Part shown: piece after piece, positions 7,525-15,589 of the stretch
Layout: each line of letters begins with the position of its first letter
How positions within the stretch are numbered: the stretch's first letter is position 1
Source: CAZVKN01 sp964627035
Lineage (GTDB): Bacteria > Electryoneota > AABM5-125-24 > Hatepunaeales > Hatepunaeaceae
DNA length: 44,348 nucleotides
Reading direction: 5' to 3'
Assembly: GCA_964627035.1 (NCBI GenBank)
Contig: CAZVKN010000023.1
Span: 1 to 44,348, forward strand
Program-made: the position numbers and the translations under genes
Notes under the pieces: generated by a model
What the model saw: only the letters and a program-made list of their open reading frames with translations
Told to the model about the DNA's origin: nothing
The model's database searches: none

Positions 7525-7757
7525 CAGGCTGAAAGAGTTCGTCACGAGGACACAGAGCCCATAAACAGACTCTCCGACCTGCTTTGATGTCCTTGTGGAG
7601 TCAGTAGCTGATTTGGAGGGGGGACTTTCTGTCCGCTCTCAAAGAGTCAGTAAAGTTTCAGAGCGTCCCGACACATCGGGGCGCCATCCAATTTCAATCA
7701 ATGTTCCTTACAAAATACTAATAAAAGTTTCAGAACCTGCTTCTATAGCTGTAAGCC
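7525..7757. other. Gene-free stretch before the FadL-like gene
   Basis: Contains REP-like fragments (a GGGGGGACTTTCTGTCC hairpin-like piece near 7618, and CGTCCCGACACATCGGGGCG near 7664) and no convincing gene. A 65-codon frame at 7595-7792 runs through these pieces and the promoter. Confidence 0.5.
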
Positions 7758-7786
7758 TTGATAACAAGGTTATTATTGTTTATACT
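7758..7786 (+). promoter_or_regulatory. Sigma-70 promoter for FadL-esterase operon
   Basis: TTGATA (7758-7763) and TATACT (7781-7786) are separated by 17 nt. The -35 box lies inside the dyad CCTTG-ATAA-CAAGG (7756-7769). A transcript from about 7793 would give a leader of about 56 nt. Confidence 0.55.
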
Positions 7787-7848
7787 CCGTAAACATCTTG
7801 CTTACCCTGAAATACCCCTATAATTCTTTTACACAAAGGAGAATTGCT

Positions 7849-9276
7849 TTGTCTAAATTAGTTCTCTGTTTTTTGCTAATCGCGCTGATTCTCGCTTCAC
7901 CGCTCACTGATGCTCAAGCCGGTGGTTACAACCTCGCCGGTATTGGTGCCAAAGGACTCGCTATGGCGGGTGCTTTCCGTGGTGTTGCTGACGATTGGAG
8001 TGCGATGTACTGGAATCCGGCTGGACTTGCAGGACAGTCAAACTCTGTCTATCTGGATGTGAAAGTGCTATTTCCAATGGTGTGGCTGACTCCGAATGTG
8101 CCGGCTGCCATTGAAGCTTATGAATTGTACCGAAACGGTGTTGAACAGACCACCAAAGCGAATCACTATCCTGCCGGAAGTTTCGGATTAGTTTACGGTA
8201 TCAACGATCAGTTTACCGCAGGATTAGCCGTCTATGCACCGTCAGCACTCGGTGCGGAGTGGATTAATCTGTACAAAGGACCTCCATACGGCTACAACAA
8301 CACAGTGCCGTATCCCGAGGATGCATGGTTCAGTGATCTGAAAGTGATTGATATTCATCCGACGCTTGCCTACAAAGTCAATGACAAGTTTGACATCGGA
8401 CTCGGTATTGCGATACAATACGGAATCATTAATCTTAAAACTCCAAAATTGTCCCCATCGGATGCGGGGGAAGGTCATGCACCTTTTCCTTACCAACACT
8501 TCTTTGTGGATGCTGCACTTGAAGGTTCCGGTTTGGGATTCGGGTACAACATCGGCATGATGTTTCACCTGATGGACAATCTGGATCTTGGTATCTGCTA
8601 TCGCGGACCGGTTGATATTGCCATTGAAGGAAACGTTAAGCAACAGCTTATCCATCCATACAATCTCGGAATTCAAGCGCTCGATCCAACCAAGGCTGCA
8701 CTGTTCAACGGTGGTATCAGTGAAGCTGATCCGGAAGGAAAAGCTGATTTTTCGATTCCGATGGAGTTTGGATTCGGTATCGGATACACACCGATGCCGA
8801 AGTTGACCTTAGCATTTGATGTGTTATTCACACAGTGGAGTTCGGTCGAGGACATCAAGATTGAGATTGATGGAACGGATCCCATCGGTCAGCCTGCCGA
8901 AGACTCAGATCTAATTCTTCGTTACGAAGATACATACAAGATCAGCATCGGTGCTGATTACCTCCTAAATGAGGAGCATGACTGCCATCTTCGGTTAGGT
9001 TATTATATGGATCCGTCACCGATTCCAGACGGTTCATTACGTCCGAGCATTACTGACGTAGCCGACAAACATAACCTCAGTATCGGTTTCAAGCGTAACA
9101 TAGGAAAGAATATGTTTCTTGAGGGATACTATGAACGCGTCTTCAGCGATGAACGGACTATAGCGTCTGAGGATATGAACCTGGACGGTGAGATTGACAA
9201 CATTGCCGGTGATTGGAAAATGCAGGTTGACACGTTCGGTCTGACAATCGGCTATGGATTTGGAGGTACCAAATAA
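7849..9276 (+). CDS. OmpP1/FadL-family outer-membrane channel
   Basis: This is a beta-barrel transporter of the FadL family, which moves long-chain fatty acids or other hydrophobic compounds across the outer membrane. The start is TTG at 7849, chosen because AAAGGAG lies 6 nt upstream and the frame then opens with a clean signal peptide (SKLVLCFLLIALILAS...DAQA). The signature N-terminal hatch follows, with GAKGLAMAGAF and a DDWSAMYWNPAGLAG segment carrying the family's NPA motif. The rest alternates aromatic and polar residues and ends in a barrel-type GLTIGYGFGG strand. 475 aa is typical. Its stop overlaps the esterase start (TAATG), so uptake and hydrolysis are coupled. A longer in-frame TTG at 7798 lacks a ribosome binding site. 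Confidence 0.9.
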   Translation: MSKLVLCFLLIALILASPLTDAQAGGYNLAGIGAKGLAMAGAFRGVADDWSAMYWNPAGLAGQSNSVYLDVKVLFPMVWLTPNVPAAIEAYELYRNGVEQTTKANHYPAGSFGLVYGINDQFTAGLAVYAPSALGAEWINLYKGPPYGYNNTVPYPEDAWFSDLKVIDIHPTLAYKVNDKFDIGLGIAIQYGIINLKTPKLSPSDAGEGHAPFPYQHFFVDAALEGSGLGFGYNIGMMFHLMDNLDLGICYRGPVDIAIEGNVKQQLIHPYNLGIQALDPTKAALFNGGISEADPEGKADFSIPMEFGFGIGYTPMPKLTLAFDVLFTQWSSVEDIKIEIDGTDPIGQPAEDSDLILRYEDTYKISIGADYLLNEEHDCHLRLGYYMDPSPIPDGSLRPSITDVADKHNLSIGFKRNIGKNMFLEGYYERVFSDERTIASEDMNLDGEIDNIAGDWKMQVDTFGLTIGYGFGGTK

Positions 9277-10439
9277 TGAAACAACTACCAACTTTAATAC
9301 TCGTAGTTATAATTGGAGCCTTGATGCTGCACGGATGCGCATCTGAAACTTCAGCTCCGACAACGCCTATGATTGACAAGGGAACACTCACTCCGGTAGC
9401 GGACAACTTCATGCAGACAATCGGTGATGCTGCATCAACGTTGTACTACGTTTATACACCTTACGGATACGATGCAGCACGCCTGCAAGGGTATCCGGTG
9501 ATCTATATGTTGAACGGCTTCGGTGGTGATGAGAACTACTTTGTTGCCCTGTTCAGTGCGGTTGATGCCGCTGATTGGCTGCTTGCACGAGGTGACATTC
9601 AGGAGATGGTGCTGGTCTTTCCTTCAGGTCACACTGTTATGGGTGGATCTTTCTACACCAACAGCCTCCATCCGACAGTAGGGAATAGTGAGACTCACAT
9701 CATGAACATCATCACTGAAGTGGAAGCCGATTACAACATTGATCCGACCAAACGAGGGATCGGTGGTCACTCAATGGGCGGATTCGGTGCGGTCAGTATT
9801 GCTATGAATCATCCGGATATGTTCAGCACCTTATCTGCTATTGCCGGACCGTTGTCATTTTGGGGTACGATGCCCGCTTCGGATCTGTACAAAGGAATTG
9901 AAGAGGTGTTGCCGACAGTTCTCGCAGAAACAGGCTATGATACAATACTTACAGCTAACCCAGCGGGTGATCTGGCTGCATATCAACAGCACATGTATCC
10001 TGATCCTGCTCGGCGCATCACTTCAATGATGTTTGGGATGGCAGCAGCGTTTAGTCCAACGAATCCGGTAGCACCTGAACAGACCTCAATAGCAGCTCTC
10101 GGTGTTGACCTTCCAATCGGAATTGACGGACAAATCTACATGCCGACATGGAACCGTTGGATGGGATACGATCCGGTAGCACGGTTTGCAGGTGGTCAGG
10201 CAGCCAATCTGGCAGGTGTGAAGATCTACCTCGATGCCGGTTCTGCCGATGACCTCGGTCTGTATGGTGCTCACGATGTGTTTGCAGGTGCACTGGCACA
10301 AGCAAGCATGCCACCGTCTGTTCATACAACTTACCAGCCGATTTACGATTCACAGGGCAATGAGATTCCTGCTGATCATACAACATACACCTATGAACGG
10401 ATCAAGGAACTGCTGAAGTGGCACAGTTCTGAGTTTTGA
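9276..10439 (+). CDS. Esterase lipoprotein (alpha/beta hydrolase)
   Basis: The 387-aa protein has a lipoprotein signal peptide with lipobox LHGC (C21), so it is probably anchored in the envelope. The hydrolase domain follows: YPVIYMLNGFGGDE provides the oxyanion-strand region, GGHSMGGFG holds the nucleophile S166, and PADHTTYTYERI near the C-terminus has the histidine of a triad. The layout resembles the esterase D / antigen-85 family. Substrates could be esters, acylated sugars or lipids; sequence does not decide. GGAGGT lies 8 nt before ATG, within the end of the FadL-like gene. A terminator follows at 10520-10548. Confidence 0.85.
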   Translation: MKQLPTLILVVIIGALMLHGCASETSAPTTPMIDKGTLTPVADNFMQTIGDAASTLYYVYTPYGYDAARLQGYPVIYMLNGFGGDENYFVALFSAVDAADWLLARGDIQEMVLVFPSGHTVMGGSFYTNSLHPTVGNSETHIMNIITEVEADYNIDPTKRGIGGHSMGGFGAVSIAMNHPDMFSTLSAIAGPLSFWGTMPASDLYKGIEEVLPTVLAETGYDTILTANPAGDLAAYQQHMYPDPARRITSMMFGMAAAFSPTNPVAPEQTSIAALGVDLPIGIDGQIYMPTWNRWMGYDPVARFAGGQAANLAGVKIYLDAGSADDLGLYGAHDVFAGALAQASMPPSVHTTYQPIYDSQGNEIPADHTTYTYERIKELLKWHSSEF

Positions 10440-10450
10440 TTGCGTGATTT

Positions 10451-10503
10451 TGTAGTAGTGGATGTCTCAACCGCGACGTCGGTTTGAGACAAGCCTGACT
10501 ACA
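10451..10503 (+). repeat. Dispersed two-hairpin repeat, diverged copy
   Basis: Begins TGTAGTAG, contains CTCAACCGCGACGTCGG and the GGTTTGAGACAAGCC hairpin, and ends GACTACA. Its spacer is shorter than in the 6855-6940 copy and the long left flank is missing. Confidence 0.75.
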
Positions 10504-10519
10504 TTAGTTATGTGATTGG

Positions 10520-10548
10520 AAACGGGAATTCTATTGGATTCCCGTTTT
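10520..10548 (+). terminator. Rho-independent terminator of FadL-esterase operon
   Basis: AAACGGGAAT/ATTCCCGTTT is a perfect 10-bp stem with an 8-nt loop and a T-rich tail (TCTTTG), 80 nt past the esterase stop. Confidence 0.8.
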
Positions 10549-10562
10549 CTTTGTTCAGAGTA

Positions 10563-10595
10563 CACGCTTCAGCGTGAAGAGCAACCTGGAGGTTG
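10563..10595. repeat. Two short palindromes (REP-like)
   Basis: CACGCT-TC-AGCGTG (10563-10576) and CAACCT-GG-AGGTTG (10582-10595) are adjacent small perfect hairpins, a pairing seen in repetitive intergenic DNA. Confidence 0.55.
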
Positions 10596-10656
10596 AACTC
10601 TAAACAGTATAACCGTGCAAGTATGCTATATTTAGGAGTCAATTGTCCGCATTTTC

Positions 10657-10686
10657 AATCACTAAATCACTAAATCACTAAATCAC
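10657..10686. repeat. Tandem AATCACTA octamer
   Basis: Four near-perfect copies of an 8-nt unit (AATCACTA), just upstream of the pntAA promoter. Related AATCAC words recur at 10775-10850 and 26751-26797. Confidence 0.75.
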
Positions 10687-10698
10687 ACAAACAATCAT

Positions 10699-10727
10699 TT
10701 GACAACGGTTTTGCATCTGTATATATT
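10699..10727 (+). promoter_or_regulatory. Strong sigma-70 promoter for pntAA-pntAB-pntB
   Basis: A perfect TTGACA (10699-10704) lies 17 nt before TATATT (10722-10727). Transcription would start near 10734 and leave a leader of about 130 nt before pntAA. Confidence 0.7.
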
Positions 10728-10757
10728 TGCGAAATGATTAAGTAATTTTGTAATTGT

Positions 10758-10850
10758 TGATTTTGTGATTACCAAATCACTCAATCACTCAATCACTCAA
10801 TCGTCCAATCTCTTAATCAAAAATCACAAAATCAATTAATCACAAAATCA
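10758..10850 (+). promoter_or_regulatory. Repetitive leader with competing inverted repeats
   Basis: TGATTTTGTGATT (10758-10770) is complementary to two identical AATCACAAAATCA copies (10822-10834 and 10838-10850). The second copy abuts the AGGA ribosome binding site of pntAA. The left arm could pair with either one, so the leader could mask or expose the site. Low complexity makes chance pairing possible. Confidence 0.4.
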
Positions 10851-10862
10851 GGATACAACTAT

Positions 10863-12035
10863 ATGGTAGTAGGAATTCCTAAGGAGACATTTCCAGATGA
10901 ACAACGGGTTGCCTTGATACCTGATGTAGTTCCCGCACTTATCAAACTCGGTTGCGAAGTTATCTTTGAGCCGGGTGCCGGAACCGCCGCTGGTTTTCTC
11001 GATGAGGCTTACGTTGCGAAACAGGCTAAAGCTGTTTCCGACCGCAAAGAGTTGTTCGCTCAAGCGGATATTATCGCTCAAGTTCGGACGTTAGGATCAA
11101 ATCCTGACAACGGAAAATCTGACCTTGATCTGACGAAGAAAGGTCAAGTCGTGCTCGGTTTTGCCGAACCGCTGTCTGCATTCGATGAGATCAAAGCGCA
11201 GGCTGACAAAGGTATCACTCTACTATCAATGGAGTTGATGCCGCGCATCACTCGAGCGCAATCAATGGACGTTCTATCGTCAATGGCAACAGTTGCCGGA
11301 TATCAGGCGGTATTAATGGCGGCGACTCGTTTGCCACGTTTCTTCCCGATGTTTATGACCGCTGCAGGAACAGTCTCACCCGCTAAAGTATTCGTGATCG
11401 GTGCAGGTGTTGCCGGATTGCAAGCAATATCAACCGCTAAACGTCTCGGCGCAATTGTCAACGGATACGACATCCGCCCAGCTGTCAAAGAACAAGTTGA
11501 AAGTCTCGGTGCTAAGTTCGTTGAGATGGAGCTTGATACTGCTGAAGCTGAGGATTCAGGCGGTTATGCTAAAGCGATGGATGAAGAGTTCTATAAAAAA
11601 CAACGTGAACTGATGACCAAAGTTGTCGCTGATAGCGATGTAGTAATCGCTACCGCCGCAATACCGGGACGTAAATCACCGTTGTTAGTAACTGAAGATG
11701 CTGTCAAAGCGATGGCTCCCGGATCAGTTATTGTTGACCTCGCTGCAGAACGAGGTGGTAATTGTGCCGTTACCAAAGCTGATGAAGAAATTAAAGTCCA
11801 CGACGTAACCATTCTCGGACCGACCAACTTACCATCAACCATTCCATATCACGCAAGTCAAATGTATTCCAAAAACGTACTCACATACTTGCGTCATTTG
11901 ATTAAAGACGGTGAGATTCAATTTGAAATGGAAGATGAAATCACAGTTGATACCGTAGTTACCAAAGACGGTGAAGTGGTTCAAGCACGTGTTCGCGAAT
12001 TGATGGGATTAACCGCAAAAACGGAGGATAAATAG
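10863..12035 (+). CDS. pntAA: NAD(P) transhydrogenase subunit alpha part 1 (NAD-binding)
   Basis: This is the soluble NAD(H)-binding dI component of the proton-translocating transhydrogenase, which exchanges hydride between NADH and NADP+ using the proton gradient. The protein opens with GIPKE...DEQRVALIPD, typical of the alanine dehydrogenase/PntA fold. The Rossmann motif VFVIGAGVAGLQAISTAKRLGA and GYDIRPAVKEQVESLGA follow, and the mobile-loop region SGGYAKAMDEEF and VIATAAIPGR are intact. At 390 aa it stops before the membrane part, which is encoded separately by pntAB, as in many non-enteric bacteria. AGGA lies 9 nt before ATG. It is first in the operon, behind a strong promoter. Confidence 0.97.
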   Translation: MVVGIPKETFPDEQRVALIPDVVPALIKLGCEVIFEPGAGTAAGFLDEAYVAKQAKAVSDRKELFAQADIIAQVRTLGSNPDNGKSDLDLTKKGQVVLGFAEPLSAFDEIKAQADKGITLLSMELMPRITRAQSMDVLSSMATVAGYQAVLMAATRLPRFFPMFMTAAGTVSPAKVFVIGAGVAGLQAISTAKRLGAIVNGYDIRPAVKEQVESLGAKFVEMELDTAEAEDSGGYAKAMDEEFYKKQRELMTKVVADSDVVIATAAIPGRKSPLLVTEDAVKAMAPGSVIVDLAAERGGNCAVTKADEEIKVHDVTILGPTNLPSTIPYHASQMYSKNVLTYLRHLIKDGEIQFEMEDEITVDTVVTKDGEVVQARVRELMGLTAKTEDK

Positions 12036-12323
12036 ATGGGAACAGATATTGTTTCATTGGTAACGATCTTTGCGCTGGCGATATTCGTCGGTTTTGAGGT
12101 CATCACAAAAGTACCGCCGACGCTTCATACACCGTTAATGTCCGGTTCAAACGCTATATCGGGTATTACAATTATTGGTGCTCTGATTTCGGCAGGTTCA
12201 CAGCAGACACAGTTGAGCATGATTCTTGGTATAGTGGCATTGGTGTTTGCGTCAGTTAACGCAGTGGGTGGATTTCTCGTTACTCACAGGATGTTGAAAA
12301 TGTTTCAGAAGGGTCGTCAATAA
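12036..12323 (+). CDS. pntAB: NAD(P) transhydrogenase subunit alpha part 2 (membrane)
   Basis: A 95-aa membrane subunit with three hydrophobic helices (about 3-21, 38-55 and 58-80), containing KVPPTLHTPLMSGSNAISG, the hallmark of the PntA membrane domain. It starts at the base after the pntAA stop, with GGAGG 8 nt upstream, and overlaps pntB by one base (TAATG). With PntB it forms the proton channel. Confidence 0.96.
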   Translation: MGTDIVSLVTIFALAIFVGFEVITKVPPTLHTPLMSGSNAISGITIIGALISAGSQQTQLSMILGIVALVFASVNAVGGFLVTHRMLKMFQKGRQ

Positions 12324-13804
12324 TGAGTTTAGAACTAATTATCAACAATCTCTTCGGAGCTACTGATTCTACAAATCCGCTGTATAACGTGATCGTCAAC
12401 CTCTTAGGACCTACCGGTTTGGACGTGATTGTCAACTTTGCGTATTTGATTGCGGCAATTTTGTTTATATTTGGCTTGAAGGGACTTTCGCACCCTCGCA
12501 AGGCTGTGCGTGGTAACAAAACCGGATCTATCGGCATGATGATCGCCGTTGTGGTAACACTGCTACATAAGGACATTATCAGTTTTGAGATGATCCTGAT
12601 CGGTGTGGTTATCGGTGGTGCCATTGGTGCGTTTATTGCGTTGAAAGTTGAGATGACTTCAATGCCGGAAATGGTAGGCTTATTCAACGGTTTCGGTGGT
12701 GGCGCATCGGTGCTGGTAGCCGGAGCGGCGCTGATTGAAGCAACAACGGGTAATGGTGCTCCTACCAATCAATTGACCATAGCAACCGCAGTATCAGGTC
12801 TCATCGGTGCGGTAACATTCTGGGGAAGTTTGGTCGCTTATGGAAAGCTGTCCGGTAAAATGACCGAGAAAGCAATTCTTTTACCTGCACGTAATGCTCT
12901 CAATGTCATTCTATTCTTGGTCGTCATAGTTATTGCGGTGATGATCGTTCAAGAACCGTCCAATCATAACTTGTACTGGTATCTCGTCGGAGTCGCTTCA
13001 GTGCTTGGTATTACTCTTGTGATCCCGATTGGTGGTGCCGACATGCCTGTTGTGATTTCACTATTGAACTCATATTCAGGTTTAGCGGCGGCGGCTACTG
13101 GATTTGTATTGAACAATAATGGTTTAATTATTGCGGGATCATTGGTTGGAGCATCAGGATTGATCCTGACCAACATCATGTGTATCGCGATGAATCGTTC
13201 ATTGACAAATGTTATGTTCAGTGTATTCGCGGTTGAAGGAGGCGGAGATGACGCTGATGACATTTACGCCGGTAAAGTGAAAGCTACTTCGGGTGATGAA
13301 GTAGCGATGTTACTTGACGGTGTACGTCGTGTAATTATCGTTCCGGGGTATGGATTGGCTGTGTCACAATCGCAACATCAGGTTCGTGATTTGACCAATT
13401 TACTCGAGGATGCGGGTGCGACGGTTGAGTTTGCGGTTCATCCGGTAGCTGGTCGTATGCCTGGTCATATGAACGTCCTGCTTGCAGAGGCAAACATTGA
13501 TTACGACAAGCTGATAGAAATGGATGAGATCAATCCAACCTTCTCATCAGCTGATATGGCGATTGTAATTGGAGCTAACGATGTTGTCAATCCTGTAGCT
13601 CGTGATGAAGGTAACCCAATCTCAGGTATGCCGATCATGAACGTGGATCAGGCTCAAACTTGCGTAGTCATCAAACGTAGTCTCAGCCCAGGTTTTGCCG
13701 GTATTCCGAATCCTCTGTTTGCAGCTGACAATGCGCTGATGTTATTCGGTGACGGTAAGAAAGCATTGTTGGAGATGATTGCAGCTCTGAAAGAGAACGC
13801 ATAA
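12323..13804 (+). CDS. pntB: NAD(P) transhydrogenase subunit beta
   Basis: A 493-aa protein with about eight or nine membrane helices in the first 300 residues and the NADP(H)-binding dIII domain after that. The conserved MPEMVGLFNGFGGGAS is in the membrane part. The dIII signatures are VIIVPGYGLAVSQSQH, the HPVAGRMPGHMNVLLAEA segment, GANDVVNP and VIKRSLSPGFAGI. Length and order are normal. It completes the transhydrogenase, which would supply NADPH for biosynthesis or redox defence. A 13-bp-stem terminator lies 28 nt after the stop. Confidence 0.97.
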   Translation: MSLELIINNLFGATDSTNPLYNVIVNLLGPTGLDVIVNFAYLIAAILFIFGLKGLSHPRKAVRGNKTGSIGMMIAVVVTLLHKDIISFEMILIGVVIGGAIGAFIALKVEMTSMPEMVGLFNGFGGGASVLVAGAALIEATTGNGAPTNQLTIATAVSGLIGAVTFWGSLVAYGKLSGKMTEKAILLPARNALNVILFLVVIVIAVMIVQEPSNHNLYWYLVGVASVLGITLVIPIGGADMPVVISLLNSYSGLAAAATGFVLNNNGLIIAGSLVGASGLILTNIMCIAMNRSLTNVMFSVFAVEGGGDDADDIYAGKVKATSGDEVAMLLDGVRRVIIVPGYGLAVSQSQHQVRDLTNLLEDAGATVEFAVHPVAGRMPGHMNVLLAEANIDYDKLIEMDEINPTFSSADMAIVIGANDVVNPVARDEGNPISGMPIMNVDQAQTCVVIKRSLSPGFAGIPNPLFAADNALMLFGDGKKALLEMIAALKENA

Positions 13805-13831
13805 ATCAATCTCTGATTTTGATATAAAGTA

Positions 13832-13861
13832 AAAAGGGCTTATCGTTTGATGAGCCCTTTT
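13832..13861. terminator. Terminator after pntB
   Basis: AAAAGGGCTTATC pairs with GATGAGCCCTTTT (13 bp, one G-T) around GTTT. The A-run and T-run ends would let it work in both directions. Confidence 0.85.
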
Positions 13862-14070
13862 GATTTAGTGGTTCTTCGCTGTTTTGTATGGAAATGGATT
13901 GGTGTGGTATCCATGCATGCAGTTTTCCTGGCAACCGTTTGGTCAGGTCTTTAGCGAAGCGATGACCTGATCCATTCACCCAACCAATCGGCAGGTCTCC
14001 ACTTCGTTCAAGATCTGCCGAAACGGACATACGGACAATAAGTAGTCAGTTCTACTCTGTACCTAAAAAG
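13862..14070. other. Structured gap between convergent pntB and Memo genes
   Basis: I see no gene here. Three further hairpins follow one another: ATGGAT/ATCCAT (13894-13914), TCAGGTC/GACCTGA (13943-13970) and CGGCAGGTCT/AGATCTGCCG (13989-14020, 10 bp with one G-T). GCGAAG/CTTCG-type hexamers recur in or near their loops. GGTTCTTCGCTG near 13870 is the inverted partner of CAGCGAAGAACC near 14091, so the whole block could fold on itself. Confidence 0.5.
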
Positions 14071-14107
14071 AAACCGGTATCCACGCGATTCAGCGAAGAA
14101 CCGGTTT
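14071..14107. terminator. Bidirectional terminator
   Basis: AAACCGGT/ACCGGTTT forms an 8-bp stem with a 21-nt loop. A T-run follows on the plus strand and a TTTCTTTTT run on the minus strand. It would serve the convergent transcripts, including the minus-strand Memo gene. Confidence 0.6.
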
Positions 14108-14138
14108 TTTGTGTTGTACCGATATTCTTGTCAGCACA

Positions 14139-14160
14139 GCATGGACAGGAATGTCCATGC
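14139..14160. repeat. Perfect hairpin with GGAA loop
   Basis: GCATGGACA-GGAA-TGTCCATGC is a perfect 9-bp stem with a GNRA-type tetraloop, 21 nt downstream of the Memo-AMMECR1 stop. It may protect the 3' end of that transcript or be a REP element. Confidence 0.6.
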
Positions 14161-14181
14161 TCCCCATCAGTGGAACAAATA

Positions 14182-15588
14182 TCATTCTTCTGAGAAAATA
14201 TACGCCGAGAACTTCCACAATTCCGCTCCTTTTTGCCAGGCATCTTTAGGCAGGAAGGCTTTTTGGCAAATCGCATTAAGAAACTCTTCCCGACTCCAAC
14301 TACGATCCGATGCGACCTGAGGCAACAAAACACCTTGCCTGTCATCTTTCCTGATCATTAAGCCGTGTTTTCCGATAATAATCTCTTTTGGATTGGATAC
14401 TTTGGAAAACGGTCCAAGCAATGTAATCTCAAATTCAATGTCGTCCAGCTCATCAGGATTAACAGGAGCAAATCGCGGATCGTGAAAAGCAGCTTGATAG
14501 GCGACATGACCGATAAGCTCATAAAGAGGTTGTTGTGGACTCATAGATCCGATACAGCCCCGTAATTCACCCTGAATTGTGAGAGTCACGAAGAGTCCAC
14601 GGTTTTTTCGCAGATTATCAGTAACAGACTCTGGTTTGATCGAGACTTTTCCTTTTATCTCTACCGCCTTACGAGCGGTTAATAACAAAACCCGTTTTTC
14701 CTCGTCTGATAGCTCAAAAAATTGTTTATCAGCTGGTTTTTCCTTATACATGGAGGCAGTGAGATAGCCGACCACTCTATCACTGCTTCCTCCAGGAACA
14801 TCACCTGAATTCGCATGTTTAAGTATTTCTATATGCGCATTATCTGATCCTAAAGCGGTCAGTAACACCGCAACAGGTATGTAACCACAGGCTTCGATTT
14901 CTCCGCTTTGACATCCACTAACAACTGCGGAAACATTGCCATTCTTAACTAAATCTATAATCTGATGGTCAATTCGATTGGCTTCATCATAGTCGTGGAA
15001 GTGTGAAAGGTCTGTTGAAGCCACGAGTAGTACTTTTTGATTCATCACAATGTCAGACAACATATTTCCAAGTTCATCTATCAAATCTAAGCATCCATGA
15101 CCAATAACTATTGGGACTATCTTAAAATCGTCAAGTGTCTCCTGAAGGAATGGTATCTGAACTTCAAGAGAATGTTCCGGATTGTTGCCATTAATGTGCC
15201 CTTCATAATCAAGCTTAAATCTGTCATGTTTGTCTGCTATCGCTTTCGCTGTATCAGAATCTACTCTGACATCACCGAGTGGTGTACGATAGAATCCTTC
15301 CGGCATTATTGACACATAGTTAAGCGGCACAAAATGGCTTGGAGCAAGAACAATTACTGTGTCATATTTATGCCCGAATAGTTGTCGGTAGGCATGTCCT
15401 GCTACATGTCCTGAATAGATGTATCCTGCATGAGGAGAAATGATACCATCCGGACGGTCATGATAGGCTATGGGAGCGGATTCAATGTAACCTTTTACCA
15501 ATCCCCGAAGTGTACCCGGATCAGAAGGATAAAACCGTCCAGCATTATAGGATTCACGAATTACCGGTTTTCTGTCATTTTGATTCAT
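14182..15588 (-). CDS. Memo-AMMECR1 fusion (AmmeMemoRadiSam proteins B and A)
   Basis: A 468-aa fusion of two parts that are often separate genes. Residues 8-270 are a Memo domain (class III dioxygenase-like fold) with NAGRFYPSDP, SPHAGYIYSG (H53), LAPSHF and STDLSHFHDYDEA metal-site-type histidines, and EACGYIPVA with its cysteine. Residues 285-468 are an AMMECR1 domain with the LRGCIGS motif and FHDPRFAPV. In many bacteria and archaea these two, with a radical SAM enzyme, form the AmmeMemoRadiSam system of unknown substrate. The radical SAM gene is not in this window. The start lies one base after the asparaginase stop, so the two are co-transcribed. Confidence 0.93.
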   Translation of the reverse strand: MNQNDRKPVIRESYNAGRFYPSDPGTLRGLVKGYIESAPIAYHDRPDGIISPHAGYIYSGHVAGHAYRQLFGHKYDTVIVLAPSHFVPLNYVSIMPEGFYRTPLGDVRVDSDTAKAIADKHDRFKLDYEGHINGNNPEHSLEVQIPFLQETLDDFKIVPIVIGHGCLDLIDELGNMLSDIVMNQKVLLVASTDLSHFHDYDEANRIDHQIIDLVKNGNVSAVVSGCQSGEIEACGYIPVAVLLTALGSDNAHIEILKHANSGDVPGGSSDRVVGYLTASMYKEKPADKQFFELSDEEKRVLLLTARKAVEIKGKVSIKPESVTDNLRKNRGLFVTLTIQGELRGCIGSMSPQQPLYELIGHVAYQAAFHDPRFAPVNPDELDDIEFEITLLGPFSKVSNPKEIIIGKHGLMIRKDDRQGVLLPQVASDRSWSREEFLNAICQKAFLPKDAWQKGAELWKFSAYIFSEE

Positions 15589-15589
15589 A

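Noticed and set aside
7595..7792. Short plus-strand frame before the FadL-like gene
   Set aside because: Crosses REP-like pieces and the promoter of the next gene; sequence is not protein-like.
8242..8676. Minus-strand 144-codon frame
   Set aside because: Shadow of the FadL-like gene, which has its own signal peptide, signature and ribosome binding site.
10657..10850. Possible CRISPR array
   Set aside because: The repeat unit is about 8 nt, without spacers of constant length, and no cas gene is present. It is a microsatellite.
13806..14345. Minus-strand frames at 13806-14030 and 14052-14345
   Set aside because: The first spans a terminator and hairpins. The second overlaps the end of the Memo-AMMECR1 gene in another frame. 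Neither is protein-like.
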